A stretch of DNA of 64,000 nucleotides from Rhodobiaceae bacterium (GTDB lineage: Bacteria > Pseudomonadota > Alphaproteobacteria > Rhizobiales > Tepidamorphaceae): NCBI GenBank assembly GCA_020637985.1, contig JACKJK010000010.1, positions 1 through 64,000 of the forward strand, written 5' to 3'. Shown here in pieces: positions 49,415 through 57,666 of the stretch; the first letter of the stretch is position 1, and each line of letters starts with the position of its first letter. Made by a program: the position numbers and the translations under genes. The notes beneath the pieces were generated by a model, which had not been told where the DNA came from, searched no databases, and saw only the letters and a list, made by a program, of their open reading frames with translations.

Positions 49415-50473
49415 CTACGACCGGTTTTCGCGCCGCCGCCGCAGGCTGGGCAGGCGACGTTGGGGTGCCCGCTTCTTCGCGACCGTGGAGAAAATCTCGA
49501 TCGCGTAGGGGCTGAACCAGCGGATTTTCCGCGCGGCTGGCCCCGCCTGCTCGACAAGGTGGAAATAGGGGCTTTCGCGCAGCGCCAGGTCGCGCCTCGG
49601 GTTGATGTAGACGACGATGATCCGGTTGCCGTCCTCGGCCTGCTTGTTGAGGTGGCGCGTCAGGTTCAGCACCGCCTTTCGCTCGAGCGGCGAGAAGATG
49701 TAGACAACGAGGTCGGCGGGCGGCAGGGGCCAGTTCGCGGGATCGGCGTTGATGAACTCGACGTCGCGGCAGGCCATGATGGAACGGGGCCAGTGCCGCA
49801 GGTTGAGCATCGCATCCTCGTAGAGGGTTGTGTCCTGCTCGACGCCGATGATCCGGTCGAAAGGGTGCCGCGACGCCTCGAATACGGCCCGCCCGCGACC
49901 GCACCCGACATCGACGAAGGTGTAGCCCTTCGCATCGTCGGGAAGCAGGTCGAGGGCCCAGTTGACCAGTTTGCGTGGGCTGGGCAGATCGGCCGCGCCG
50001 TCGCCGTCGCCGTCGCCGTCGCCGGAAGGTGTGCCGCGCGATGCGGTGGAGACGCGCTCCGGGTTCTTGCCGAGGCGGTCGAGCAGCAGGCGATGCAGCG
50101 CAAGCAGCCTGTGCTGATTACGCTTCGTGTCGCCGCCCGCGGCGGTTTTCGCGTGGGAGGGCGATGGAGCTGGCTTGGCAGGGGCTGGCGGCTGCGCGGC
50201 GGCCTTGGCCTTCCGGTCGCTTCCGGGTGCCTTTGCGGGCTCTGCTCTGGCAGGCCGGACGGATTGCTCTTGCCCTGACGGCGTGGCCGCTTCTTCCGCG
50301 GCCCTGGCCTTTTGCGCGGCTCTCGCCTTCTTTCTGCGCGCGGCGACAAGCGCCTTCAGGCGCGCGCGATCGTCGTCGCGAAGGCCGCCGGTGTCGGCAG
50401 CTGGCGGCGTCGCCGGCGTCTCGGCCACGGGTTCGGATTTCCCCTTGGCCCGACTTGTCGTGCGTTTGGCCAT
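49415..50473 (-). CDS. class I SAM-dependent methyltransferase-like protein with disordered N-terminus
   Basis: 352 residues. The first 150 or so are Lys/Ala/Pro-rich and probably unstructured, ending in a Gly-Asp run coded by a 6-bp tandem repeat. The C-terminal half is a Rossmann methyltransferase: motif I FVDVGCGRGRAVFEAS, the following acid IIGVEQD, and ADLVVYIFSP as motif IV. The substrate is unknown. The Lys-rich tail could bind nucleic acid or membranes. The ATG opening MAKRTTSRAKG is used; another ATG is two codons earlier. Confidence 0.8.
   Translation of the reverse strand: MAKRTTSRAKGKSEPVAETPATPPAADTGGLRDDDRARLKALVAARRKKARAAQKARAAEEAATPSGQEQSVRPARAEPAKAPGSDRKAKAAAQPPAPAKPAPSPSHAKTAAGGDTKRNQHRLLALHRLLLDRLGKNPERVSTASRGTPSGDGDGDGDGAADLPSPRKLVNWALDLLPDDAKGYTFVDVGCGRGRAVFEASRHPFDRIIGVEQDTTLYEDAMLNLRHWPRSIMACRDVEFINADPANWPLPPADLVVYIFSPLERKAVLNLTRHLNKQAEDGNRIIVVYINPRRDLALRESPYFHLVEQAGPAARKIRWFSPYAIEIFSTVAKKRAPQRRLPSLRRRRENRS
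49997..50023. repeat. 6-bp tandem repeat (4.5 units) in the methyltransferase gene
   Basis: GCCGTC repeated four and a half times on the plus strand codes the Gly-Asp run of the methyltransferase linker. Its unit is a multiple of three, so length changes keep the reading frame. Confidence 0.85.
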
Positions 50474-50568
50474 GCCCAATGCTCCGGTCCCCCGAAATCC
50501 TGCACAGGTGCGCAGCGGGGGCGCGATTGCGCCCTCTTAGCGCGGAAGGGGCGCAGGTGCAAAATCGA

Positions 50569-50611
50569 ATATTATACAATATAGATATGTGATATATATT
50601 AAATAACATAT
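50569..50611. promoter_or_regulatory. AT-rich inverted repeats before the second YeeE gene
   Basis: Two inverted repeats lie in a strongly AT-rich island within GC-rich DNA: ATATT-N4-AATAT (50569-50582) and ATATGT-N15-ACATAT (50585-50611). They precede a TTGACT -35 element (50617-50622). Such AT-rich dyads are bound by BigR/SqrR-type ArsR-family persulfide sensors that repress YeeE-type genes in rhizobia-related bacteria; that link is inference. Confidence 0.55.
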
Positions 50612-50616
50612 TTTTG

Positions 50617-50646
50617 TTGACTTAAAATTCACAGTGCGACATCTAT
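50617..50646 (+). promoter_or_regulatory. candidate promoter of the second YeeE gene
   Basis: TTGACT (50617-50622), 18 bp, then ATCTAT (50641-50646), followed by AGGAGG and the ATG at 50668. The leader would be very short. The -35 lies directly after the inverted repeat, in a place suited to repression. Confidence 0.5.
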
Positions 50647-50667
50647 GTGTGAAATCAGGAGGTCCAC

Positions 50668-51750
50668 ATGTCCGAACTTGAGCCGCATATCCTCGTTGCC
50701 ATCCTCGCTGCCGGCCTTGGCGTGGTCTTCGGCATCGCCATGGAATGGTCGCGCTTCTGCCTGCTGAGCGGCGTTCGCGAGCAGGTGACCACCGGTATTT
50801 CGGCGAAGCTCGGCATGTTCGCGATCGCGGTTGCGGTTGCGCTGGCCGGCACGCAGGGCTTGCAGCTGGCCGGCCTCGTCGATCTCGACCAGTCGATCTA
50901 CCGCGGCGATACGCTGTCGCTCGGGGGGCTCGTTGTCGGAGGCCTCGTTTTCGGCCTCGGCGCGGTGCTGACGCGCGGCTGCGTCAGCCGGCTAACGGTG
51001 CTGTCGGCGACCGGCAACCTGCGTGCGCTGGTGGTGCTGCTGGTGGTTGGCGTATCGGCCTACGCGACGCTGCGCGGCATCCTCTATTTCCCGCGCGATG
51101 CGCTGCAATCGGCGACCAACGTGACGACGCCGATCGCGACGTTCGATGCCGCCGCCGCCGCGCTCGGGCTTGGCGACACAGCGGCGCGCCTGGTTCCGGT
51201 GCTGCTGATCGGTGGCGCGGCGCTGGCCTTCGCGCTGCGTGCGGTGCGCCGTCCCGGCCATTGGGTGGCGGCTGCCGTGGTCGGTCTGACGGTGGTCGGC
51301 GGCTGGTTCGCAACCGGATATCTGGGTGCCGACGATTTCGATCCGCAGCCGGTCGAGACGCTGACCTTCACAGGTCCGGTGGCCGAGGGCGTTCAGTACC
51401 TGATGACCTTCACCGGATCGACGATCAGCTTCGGCGTTGCGTTGGTTGCGGGTGCGCTCGCAGGCGCGTTCGCCTCCGCACTCGTCGGCCGGCGCGTCGC
51501 GCTGCAGGGCTTCGACGAGCCGCGCCAGCTCGCCCGCTACATCGCCGGCGGCGTGCTGATGGGCTTCGGCGGTGTCGCGGCGCTGGGTTGCACCATCGGC
51601 CAAGGCCTGAGCGGCGTCTCGACGCTGTCGATCGCCTCGTTCATCGCGCTGGCCTCGATCGCGGCGGGCATGGCCTTCGGTGTACGGGTGGTCGATGCGC
51701 GCGGCGGCACCAACGAGATGGCCGGCGAGGCGCTGCCTGTCAGCATTTGA
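50668..51750 (+). CDS. YeeE/YedE family sulfur-compound transporter (copy 2)
   Basis: 360 residues, about nine to ten helices. Conserved cysteines in AMEWSRFCLLSGV, LTRGCVSRLTVLSATGN and LGCTIGQGLSGVSTLS, as for copy 1 at 1011-2114, but overall similarity is modest. Strong ribosome site AGGAGG. Thiosulfate or sulfite/persulfide-related import is the family role. Unlike copy 1 it has its own AT-rich, dyad-containing promoter, so it is likely to be controlled by a sulfur-sensing repressor. No other sulfur genes follow. Confidence 0.88.
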   Translation: MSELEPHILVAILAAGLGVVFGIAMEWSRFCLLSGVREQVTTGISAKLGMFAIAVAVALAGTQGLQLAGLVDLDQSIYRGDTLSLGGLVVGGLVFGLGAVLTRGCVSRLTVLSATGNLRALVVLLVVGVSAYATLRGILYFPRDALQSATNVTTPIATFDAAAAALGLGDTAARLVPVLLIGGAALAFALRAVRRPGHWVAAAVVGLTVVGGWFATGYLGADDFDPQPVETLTFTGPVAEGVQYLMTFTGSTISFGVALVAGALAGAFASALVGRRVALQGFDEPRQLARYIAGGVLMGFGGVAALGCTIGQGLSGVSTLSIASFIALASIAAGMAFGVRVVDARGGTNEMAGEALPVSI

Positions 51751-51774
51751 TCGCGGTACCCGAAGCGCAGTGCG

Positions 51775-52950
51775 TCATCGCTTCAGTTCGGCTATCGCGC
51801 GGTCGAGGCCTTCGAGCGTCAGCGGATACATGCGGCCGCCGAACAGTTGCCTAATCATCTGGATCGACTGGGTGTAGCGCCAGCTGTCCTCGGCGACCGG
51901 ATTGAGCCAGACGGCGTGCGCATAGATGTCGAGCACGCGCTGCAGCCAGACCTGGCCGGCCTCGGGGTTCATGTGTTCCACCGAGCCGCCGGGAATGGCG
52001 ATCTCGTAGGGGCTCATCGAGGCGTCGCCGACGAAGATCACCTTGTAGTCCGAGCCGTAGGTGTGCAGCACCTGCCAGGTATCGATCTTCTCCTGCCAGC
52101 GGCGGCGGTTCTCCTTCCACACCCCTTCATAGAGGCAGTTGTGGAAGTAGAAATATTCCAGCGTCTTGAACTCGGCGCGGGCAGCGGAAAACAGCTGCTC
52201 GGTCTCCTCGATGTGCCAGTCCATCGAGCCGCCGACGTCGAAGAACACCAGCACCTTGACCGCGTTGTGCCGCTCGGGGCGCATGTTGATATCGAGCCAG
52301 CCCTTTCGTGCAGTCTGGTCGATGGTGGTGTCGAGATCGAGTTCCTCGCGCGCGCCGGTGCGGGCGAACTGGCGCAGCTTGCGCAGGGCCATCTTGATGT
52401 TGCGGGTGCCAAGTTCGCGCGAATCGTCGAGGTCCTTGAACTCGCGCTTGTCCCACACCTTCACGGCGCGGAAATTGCGGTTGCCGTCCTGGCCAATCCG
52501 GATGCCCTCGGGGTTGTAGCCATAGGCGCCGAAGGGCGAGGTGCCGCCGGTCCCGATCCATTTCGAGCCGCCCTGGTGGCGGCCCTTCTGCTCCTCGAGG
52601 CGCTTCTTGAGCGTCTCCATCAGCTTGTCCCAGCCGCCGAGCGCCTCGATCTTCGCGCGCTCCTCCTCGCTCAGGTGAAGTTCGGCGATTCTGTGCAGCC
52701 ATTCCTCGGGAATGTCCGCTTGTATCGCTTCGGCGGTCGATTCCAGGCCCTTGAAGACATGCCCGAACACGCGGTCGAACTTGTCGAGGTTTCGCTCGTC
52801 CTTCACCAGCGTCGCGCGCGAGAGGTAGTAGAATTCGTCGATGGACTTGTCGGCGAGGTCGGCCTCGAGCGCCTCAAGCAGCGTGAGGAACTCGCGCAGC
52901 GTGACCGGAAGACCGGCGTCCTTCAGTTCGGCGAAGAAGGCTGTGAACAT
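51775..52950 (-). CDS. VWA-domain protein, CoxE-like family
   Basis: 391 residues. The N-terminal helical part (MFTAFFAELKDAGLPVTLREF) and middle are typical of the CoxE-like family. The C-terminal VWA domain contains VLVFFDVGGSMDWHIEE, an atypical MIDAS (D-x-G-x-S), and VIFVGDASMSPYEIA. These proteins usually work with MoxR-type AAA ATPases in assembling cofactors or complexes. The likely partner, a MoxR protein, lies 6.4 kb upstream in the same orientation at 59358. The start MFTAFF is used because the extension to 52986 is Arg-rich. Confidence 0.88.
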   Translation of the reverse strand: MFTAFFAELKDAGLPVTLREFLTLLEALEADLADKSIDEFYYLSRATLVKDERNLDKFDRVFGHVFKGLESTAEAIQADIPEEWLHRIAELHLSEEERAKIEALGGWDKLMETLKKRLEEQKGRHQGGSKWIGTGGTSPFGAYGYNPEGIRIGQDGNRNFRAVKVWDKREFKDLDDSRELGTRNIKMALRKLRQFARTGAREELDLDTTIDQTARKGWLDINMRPERHNAVKVLVFFDVGGSMDWHIEETEQLFSAARAEFKTLEYFYFHNCLYEGVWKENRRRWQEKIDTWQVLHTYGSDYKVIFVGDASMSPYEIAIPGGSVEHMNPEAGQVWLQRVLDIYAHAVWLNPVAEDSWRYTQSIQMIRQLFGGRMYPLTLEGLDRAIAELKR

Positions 52951-52960
52951 GGATGCGTTC

Positions 52961-54010
52961 CTACTCCTTCTTCGCCGCGCTGCCAAACTTCGTCAGCTCG
53001 CTCATGATATCGGATAGCGCGGGAGGCCTGCCGGAAAGATAGGGCAGGGGGCGCACGACGCTGAGGGCTGCCAGACCGATGCGCGCGGTCATCAACCCGT
53101 TGACGACACCTTCGCCGAGGCGGGCCGACAGCTTGGCGGCGAGGCCGTGGCCGACAAGCTGCTGGACGATGGAATCGGTCATGGCGACGCCGCCGGTCAG
53201 GGCAAGGTGGCCGATCACCATGCGGGCGAGCCTGACGGTGCCGAGTCCGCTGGGGCGGCCACCGTAGAGCGTTGCCAGGCGGCGGATCAGGCGCACCGAT
53301 TCAAACAGCACGTAGACGATGTCGACAGCAGCGCGCGGCGAGATAGCGGTGACGCCGGCGACACGCTTGGCAGCTCCCGTCACCAGCGCGCGGGCCTCGG
53401 CGTCCTTGAGGTTCAGCAGGTGGCGTTCGGCGAGTTTGAGCCGGTCGCGCCCATCGATGATCTCGCCGTCGTGTTCGGCCAGAGCCGCGCGGCCCTGCGC
53501 AGTCGTCGCGTCGGAGGCATAGAGCGACGTGACGCGGGCGACGATGCGCTTTGCAGCCGCCATGTCGTCGGCGGCCGCGGCCCTGTCGGCCGTTTCGCGC
53601 AGGTCGGTGATCCGGGACAGCCGCAGGATGCCGAAGGTCTCCTTCAGCACGAAGGCGACGAGGGCAAGAACCGCCACTCCCAACAAACCCGACGCCAGCC
53701 AGCCCAGCCATTCGGCCCGCGCGAAGAGGTCCTCGACGATCTGCGTCGCCCACAGGCCGAAGCTGATCGAAACGAAAGCCGACAGCGCGGCGGCGAGCGT
53801 CTTGCCCCACGGGAAGCCGGACTTCACCGGCGGCGGTGCCGGGACAAGCGCGGTGTTCGTCTCGTCCGGCGACAGGGGTTCGTCCAGCGTCGCATCATGT
53901 GTGACGCGGGCCCTTTCCTTCGGCGCGGTCTTGGCCTTCTTCGGCGCGGTGTCGCCGTCCAGCATCACGCCGGGGTCGTCGAGGCGGAAGGCGGCCGGTT
54001 TGCGGGTCAT
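52961..54010 (-). CDS. YcjF-family (DUF697) membrane protein
   Basis: 349 residues. Acidic, Pro-rich cytosolic N-terminus; two adjacent membrane helices around AAALSAFVSISFGLWATQ and ASGLLGVAVLALVAFVLKE; C-terminal DUF697 part with GGVAMTDSIVQQLVGHGLA. YcjF accompanies the GTPase-like YcjX in many proteobacteria, with an envelope-stress association but no settled function. The gene starts 14 bp after ycjX, and GAGGAAG precedes its ATG. Forms a unit with YcjX. Confidence 0.9.
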   Translation of the reverse strand: MTRKPAAFRLDDPGVMLDGDTAPKKAKTAPKERARVTHDATLDEPLSPDETNTALVPAPPPVKSGFPWGKTLAAALSAFVSISFGLWATQIVEDLFARAEWLGWLASGLLGVAVLALVAFVLKETFGILRLSRITDLRETADRAAAADDMAAAKRIVARVTSLYASDATTAQGRAALAEHDGEIIDGRDRLKLAERHLLNLKDAEARALVTGAAKRVAGVTAISPRAAVDIVYVLFESVRLIRRLATLYGGRPSGLGTVRLARMVIGHLALTGGVAMTDSIVQQLVGHGLAAKLSARLGEGVVNGLMTARIGLAALSVVRPLPYLSGRPPALSDIMSELTKFGSAAKKE

Positions 54011-54024
54011 CGTTTCAAGCTTCC

Positions 54025-55521
54025 TCAGGCCAGCCGGTCGGCGAGCAGGAATTCCAGTGCCCGGTCGAGCCGGATGTGCGGCAGGATGGCGTCGGGCGCG
54101 CCGTCCAGCAAGGGCGGGCGGAAGCGCAGGAAGCGGAATGCCTCCCACTCCTTTTCGCTGATGCCTTCGGGGGCGGAAAGCGCGTGTTCGGGGTCGGCGA
54201 GCACGGCGCGCGGATCGTCTGGCAGGTCGCCGGGGAACAGCGCCACCTCGGTCTTGCCGTCATAGGTCTCGCGGCCGACCTTCTGGCCCTTTTCCGGCAC
54301 GCCTACGATGCAGTCGAGCGCCTCGCCGCCGCGTGTCACCGTCGCTTCCCGCGTGGCGCGGACGGAGGCGAGCGCCACCACGTCGGTCGCCGCACCTGCG
54401 AAGTCCGCCTGCTTGATCGCGCGCCCCGCGATATGGCCGAGCAGGACTTCGAGCCGGTCGTGGTTGGCGTGGTGCAGGTGGTCGGCCTTGGTGGCGGCGA
54501 AGACGATCCGGTCGACGCGGCGGGCGAGGATGCGGCTTAGCCACGAGTTCCGGCCCGGCCGGAAGGCCGACAGGATGTCGGCCAGTGCGGTTTCCAGATC
54601 GGACACGGCAGACGGGCCGGCGTTGAGCGCCTGAAGCAGGTCGACCAGCACGATCTGGCGGTCGAGCCTTGCGAAATGGTCGCGGAAGAACGGGCGCACC
54701 ACGGTGTTGCGGTAGGCCTCGTAGCGGCGTGCCATCATGGCATGCAGGGAACCGCGCTTGGCGCGGGCATCAGCTGCAATGTCGAGCGGGGCGAAGGTCA
54801 GCGCCGGCGAGCCCTCAAGGTCGCCGGGCATCAGGAAGCGGCCGGGGGGAAGCGCGGACAGCGCGTATCGTTCCTCGCGCGCGGCGCGCAGGTATCCGGT
54901 GAACGTGGCGGCAGCCTCGCGCGCCTGCGTCTCGTCTTCCGGGGCATCGGCATCGAGGGTCTTCAACACGGCGTGGAAGGGGTCGGCGAGCTTGGCGCGG
55001 GCTGCCATGCGGCTCAGCGCGACGGCCTTTGCCGACCACTGCGTGTAGTCGAGATCCAGGAGCGAGAGATCGAGCAGCCATTCGCCGGGGTAGTCGACGA
55101 TGTCGAGGTTGAGCCGCCCGCGGCCGAGGTTGCGTCCGAGGAAGGTTTCGGATTCGAAATTCAGCGCGACGCGCAGTTCGGAGATGTGGCGGGTCGAATC
55201 CGGCCAGTGGCGCGTTTCCGGCCTGCCGCCGCCGGTGAGCGCTGCAAGGTGTGTCTCGTACTCGAAGCGCGGCACCGCGTCGTCGGGCTGCGGCGACAGC
55301 GTGGCAGAGGCGATGCGCCCGCCGGCGTGGGCGGAAAACAGCGGCAGGCGGCCGCCCTTCGTCAGGTTGTGGACGAGGCTCGTTATGAACACCGTCTTGC
55401 CGGCGCGCGACAGGCCGGTGACGCCGAGGCGCACGGTCGGGTCGACCATGTCGGAGGCATAGTCGGCGATCGACAGCGCGGCGAGGCGCGCCTCTTCGGC
55501 GATGTTGGAGAAGCTGACCAA
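54025..55521 (-). CDS. YcjX-family (DUF463) P-loop NTPase
   Basis: 498 residues. Walker A TGLSRAGKTVFITSLVH, switch-type LDIVDYPGEWLLDLSLLDL, and a nucleotide-specificity-like FAATKADHLHHAN (T-K-x-D). This is the dynamin-like or GTPase-like YcjX protein, partner of YcjF. It uses a TTG start with GAGG upstream; no in-frame ATG fits better. Its promoter is probably shared with the SixA-type phosphatase gene just upstream, whose stop lies 6 bp before it. Exact biochemical activity unproven. Confidence 0.9.
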   Translation of the reverse strand: MVSFSNIAEEARLAALSIADYASDMVDPTVRLGVTGLSRAGKTVFITSLVHNLTKGGRLPLFSAHAGGRIASATLSPQPDDAVPRFEYETHLAALTGGGRPETRHWPDSTRHISELRVALNFESETFLGRNLGRGRLNLDIVDYPGEWLLDLSLLDLDYTQWSAKAVALSRMAARAKLADPFHAVLKTLDADAPEDETQAREAAATFTGYLRAAREERYALSALPPGRFLMPGDLEGSPALTFAPLDIAADARAKRGSLHAMMARRYEAYRNTVVRPFFRDHFARLDRQIVLVDLLQALNAGPSAVSDLETALADILSAFRPGRNSWLSRILARRVDRIVFAATKADHLHHANHDRLEVLLGHIAGRAIKQADFAGAATDVVALASVRATREATVTRGGEALDCIVGVPEKGQKVGRETYDGKTEVALFPGDLPDDPRAVLADPEHALSAPEGISEKEWEAFRFLRFRPPLLDGAPDAILPHIRLDRALEFLLADRLA

Positions 55522-55527
55522 GCGCTG

Positions 55528-56049
55528 TCAGGCCTCGGGCAGATCGCGCGGCACGATGAAGCGCTCAAGACGCATGCCGCCGGTCTTCAGGTCGCTCCAG
55601 CCTCCGTCGAAGACGGCGACAGCGGCGGTCGGATACTTCGCCGCCAGCCGCTTGAGGGCACTCTGGTCGGACTGCGGGCCGGCGAGCATGCCGGCAAGAT
55701 CCTCCATTGCCGGACTGTGGCCAATGATCGCGAGCACCTGCGGCGCATCGTTGAGCGCGCAGTCGCGGGCAAGATCGAGCAGGGCGGCGGCGTCGGCCTC
55801 GTAAACGGCGCGGGTCATGTCGATGCGCATATCGGCGTTCCAGCGCTCCAGCGCAAGAGCGAGCGTCTCGCGTGCGCGCTGCGCCGTCGAGCAGATGATG
55901 TGGTCGGGAACGAGGCCTGCGTCCGCCAGCGCCTTCATGACGCGCGGCATGGAGCTGCGGCCGCGCGCGTTGAGTGTGCGGTCGAAATCCGTGAGGCCGG
56001 GCGTGTCCCAACTCGACTTCGCGTGGCGCATCAGCAGCAGTTTCGGCAT
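55528..56049 (-). CDS. sixA: SixA-type histidine phosphatase
   Basis: 173 residues of the histidine phosphatase superfamily. The catalytic motif is LLLMRHAKSSWD, and the second conserved His is in LAIIGHSPAMEDLA. SixA-like proteins remove phosphate from Hpt domains of phosphorelays; the sequence here is in the SixA size range. The start at MPKLLLMRHAK is backed by AGGAG. Next in line with ycjX and ycjF. A link to the Hpt protein at 45419 is possible but not shown. Confidence 0.85.
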   Translation of the reverse strand: MPKLLLMRHAKSSWDTPGLTDFDRTLNARGRSSMPRVMKALADAGLVPDHIICSTAQRARETLALALERWNADMRIDMTRAVYEADAAALLDLARDCALNDAPQVLAIIGHSPAMEDLAGMLAGPQSDQSALKRLAAKYPTAAVAVFDGGWSDLKTGGMRLERFIVPRDLPEA

Positions 56050-56117
56050 GGGCGCTCCTGTCGGCAGACGCGGATTCCGGCTTCGCGCCGGTTGCGGCAT
56101 GGTTTATCACACAGCCC

Positions 56118-57488
56118 ATGACCGCAGGAAAACAATCGGCCAACGTCTTTGCCGGTGTCGACAGCTTCTACGCCGCGACCGGGCGGCCCTGGTCCAGCAG
56201 CGCCGCGCTACAGGGCGAGGCGACGTGCGAGGTGGCGGTCGTCGGCGGCGGCTTCGCGGGCCTGTGGACGGCGCGCCGGCTGGCTCAGGCCGGCAGGTCG
56301 GTCGTGCTGATCGAGGGCGGCGCGGTTGGGCGTGCGGCGTCCGGCCGCAATGGCGGGTTCGTCTCGGCGGGATTTGCCTGCGACATCGACACCGTCGCCG
56401 AACGGCTCGGCAAGGACCACGCCAAGTCGCTGTACCTGCTTTCCGCGCAGGGGCGCGAGGCGGTGCGCAGCTTCGCGCGGACGCGCCCCGACCACGGTAT
56501 CGACATGGTCAACGGCCGGCTCAAGGTGCTGCGCTACGACAGCCAGGGCGCGTTGAAGAAGCGGGCGACGCGGCTGGCGCGGGCCTATGGCCAGGACATG
56601 TTCTACTGGCCGCGGGAGAAGGTGCGCGAGCATCTGGCGACGGACACCTACTACGAGGCGCTGGAGGATCCGACCGGATTCCACCTGCATCCGCTCAACC
56701 TGGCGCGCGCGCTCGCCGCCGATTGCGTCGCCAAGGGGGCGCGCGTCCACGAGAACACGCCAGTCACCGGCGTGCGCAGGGCGGGCAGTGGCTGGCGGGT
56801 CGAGGCGAGCGGCGGCGGCGTCACGGCGAAGCACGTGGTGTTGGCCTGCAACGTTGCCGCGCCCGGCGAGGGCGCAGTGGTCAGCGGGCGGCTTGCGCGC
56901 GCGCTGCTGCCGGTTGCGACCTATGTCGTGGTGACCGAGAGGCTCGGCGAGCGCCTTGGCGAGGCGATCAGGTGGAAGGGCAGCATCGCCGACACGCGGC
57001 GTGCCGGCGACTACTATCGCGTCGTCGACGGCGACCGGTTGCTGTGGGGCGGGCGCATTACCACGCGCATCGAGGAGCCCGCCGATCTTGCCGCGCTGAT
57101 GCGCGCCGACATCGCGCGCATCTATCCGCAACTGGCTGGCGCCGAGGTCGCGTATGTCTGGTCCGGGCTGATGGGCTACGCGCGCCACAAGATGCCGATC
57201 ATCGGACCGCTCGCCAAGGGCCTGTGGGCGTGTACCGCGTTCGGCGGGCACGGGCAGAACACGGCGGCAATGGGCGGCGAGGCGGTCGCCGACGCGATCA
57301 CCGGCGCCGACGACCGGGTACGGCTTTTCGAACCGTTCAAGCCGGTGTGGGCCGGCGGTCCGTTCGGGCGCGTTGCCACTCAGCTTGAATACTGGCGGCT
57401 TCAGTTGCTGGATTGGCAGGAGGAGCGGCAGGCGCGCAGGAGCCTTGCGGCATCGCTTGAGGGGCGGGCGAAATCGCGAGTCGAATGA
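56118..57488 (+). CDS. FAD-dependent oxidoreductase, PuuB-like
   Basis: 456 residues of the DAO family. FAD motif VAVVGGGFAGLWTARRL; the following GRAASGRNGGFVSAG is the typical flavin-pyrophosphate region of gamma-glutamylputrescine oxidoreductases; later the C-terminal AFGGHGQNTAAMGGEAVAD closes the FAD site. It should oxidise a (glutamyl) amine to the aldehyde and release hydrogen peroxide. Its likely companion ligases are the PuuA-like genes in this window (47442, 5310), neither adjacent. Substrate uncertain. Confidence 0.87.
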   Translation: MTAGKQSANVFAGVDSFYAATGRPWSSSAALQGEATCEVAVVGGGFAGLWTARRLAQAGRSVVLIEGGAVGRAASGRNGGFVSAGFACDIDTVAERLGKDHAKSLYLLSAQGREAVRSFARTRPDHGIDMVNGRLKVLRYDSQGALKKRATRLARAYGQDMFYWPREKVREHLATDTYYEALEDPTGFHLHPLNLARALAADCVAKGARVHENTPVTGVRRAGSGWRVEASGGGVTAKHVVLACNVAAPGEGAVVSGRLARALLPVATYVVVTERLGERLGEAIRWKGSIADTRRAGDYYRVVDGDRLLWGGRITTRIEEPADLAALMRADIARIYPQLAGAEVAYVWSGLMGYARHKMPIIGPLAKGLWACTAFGGHGQNTAAMGGEAVADAITGADDRVRLFEPFKPVWAGGPFGRVATQLEYWRLQLLDWQEERQARRSLAASLEGRAKSRVE

Positions 57489-57592
57489 ATCGGTTAGCGG
57501 TTCGCGTTCGATCGCTGACGATCCGATTCAAGTGCCTGGCAATCCGATTCAGGTTGAACGGCTGCAAGTCCCTGAACCTTTGAATCCGATTC
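57478..57592. other. cluster of six GANTC (CcrM) methylation sites
   Basis: GANTC occurs at 57478, 57487, 57525, 57546, 57582 and 57588, mostly inside a repeated short phrase AATCCGATTCA. With base composition as here, about one site per 300 bp would be expected. The region is the intergenic gap between convergent genes, apart from the first two sites at the end of the FAD oxidoreductase gene. Confidence 0.75.
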
Positions 57593-57666
57593 AAGCGGGC
57601 TTGGCCTGCCCAGGCAGGGTGCGCTCGACACGTGCGGGGCGTTCGGGCAACGGCGCGAGCGCGGCC

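Noticed and set aside
49997..50023. 6-bp tandem repeat considered as a phase-variation switch
   Set aside because: The unit is a multiple of three, so it can change only linker length, not the reading frame.
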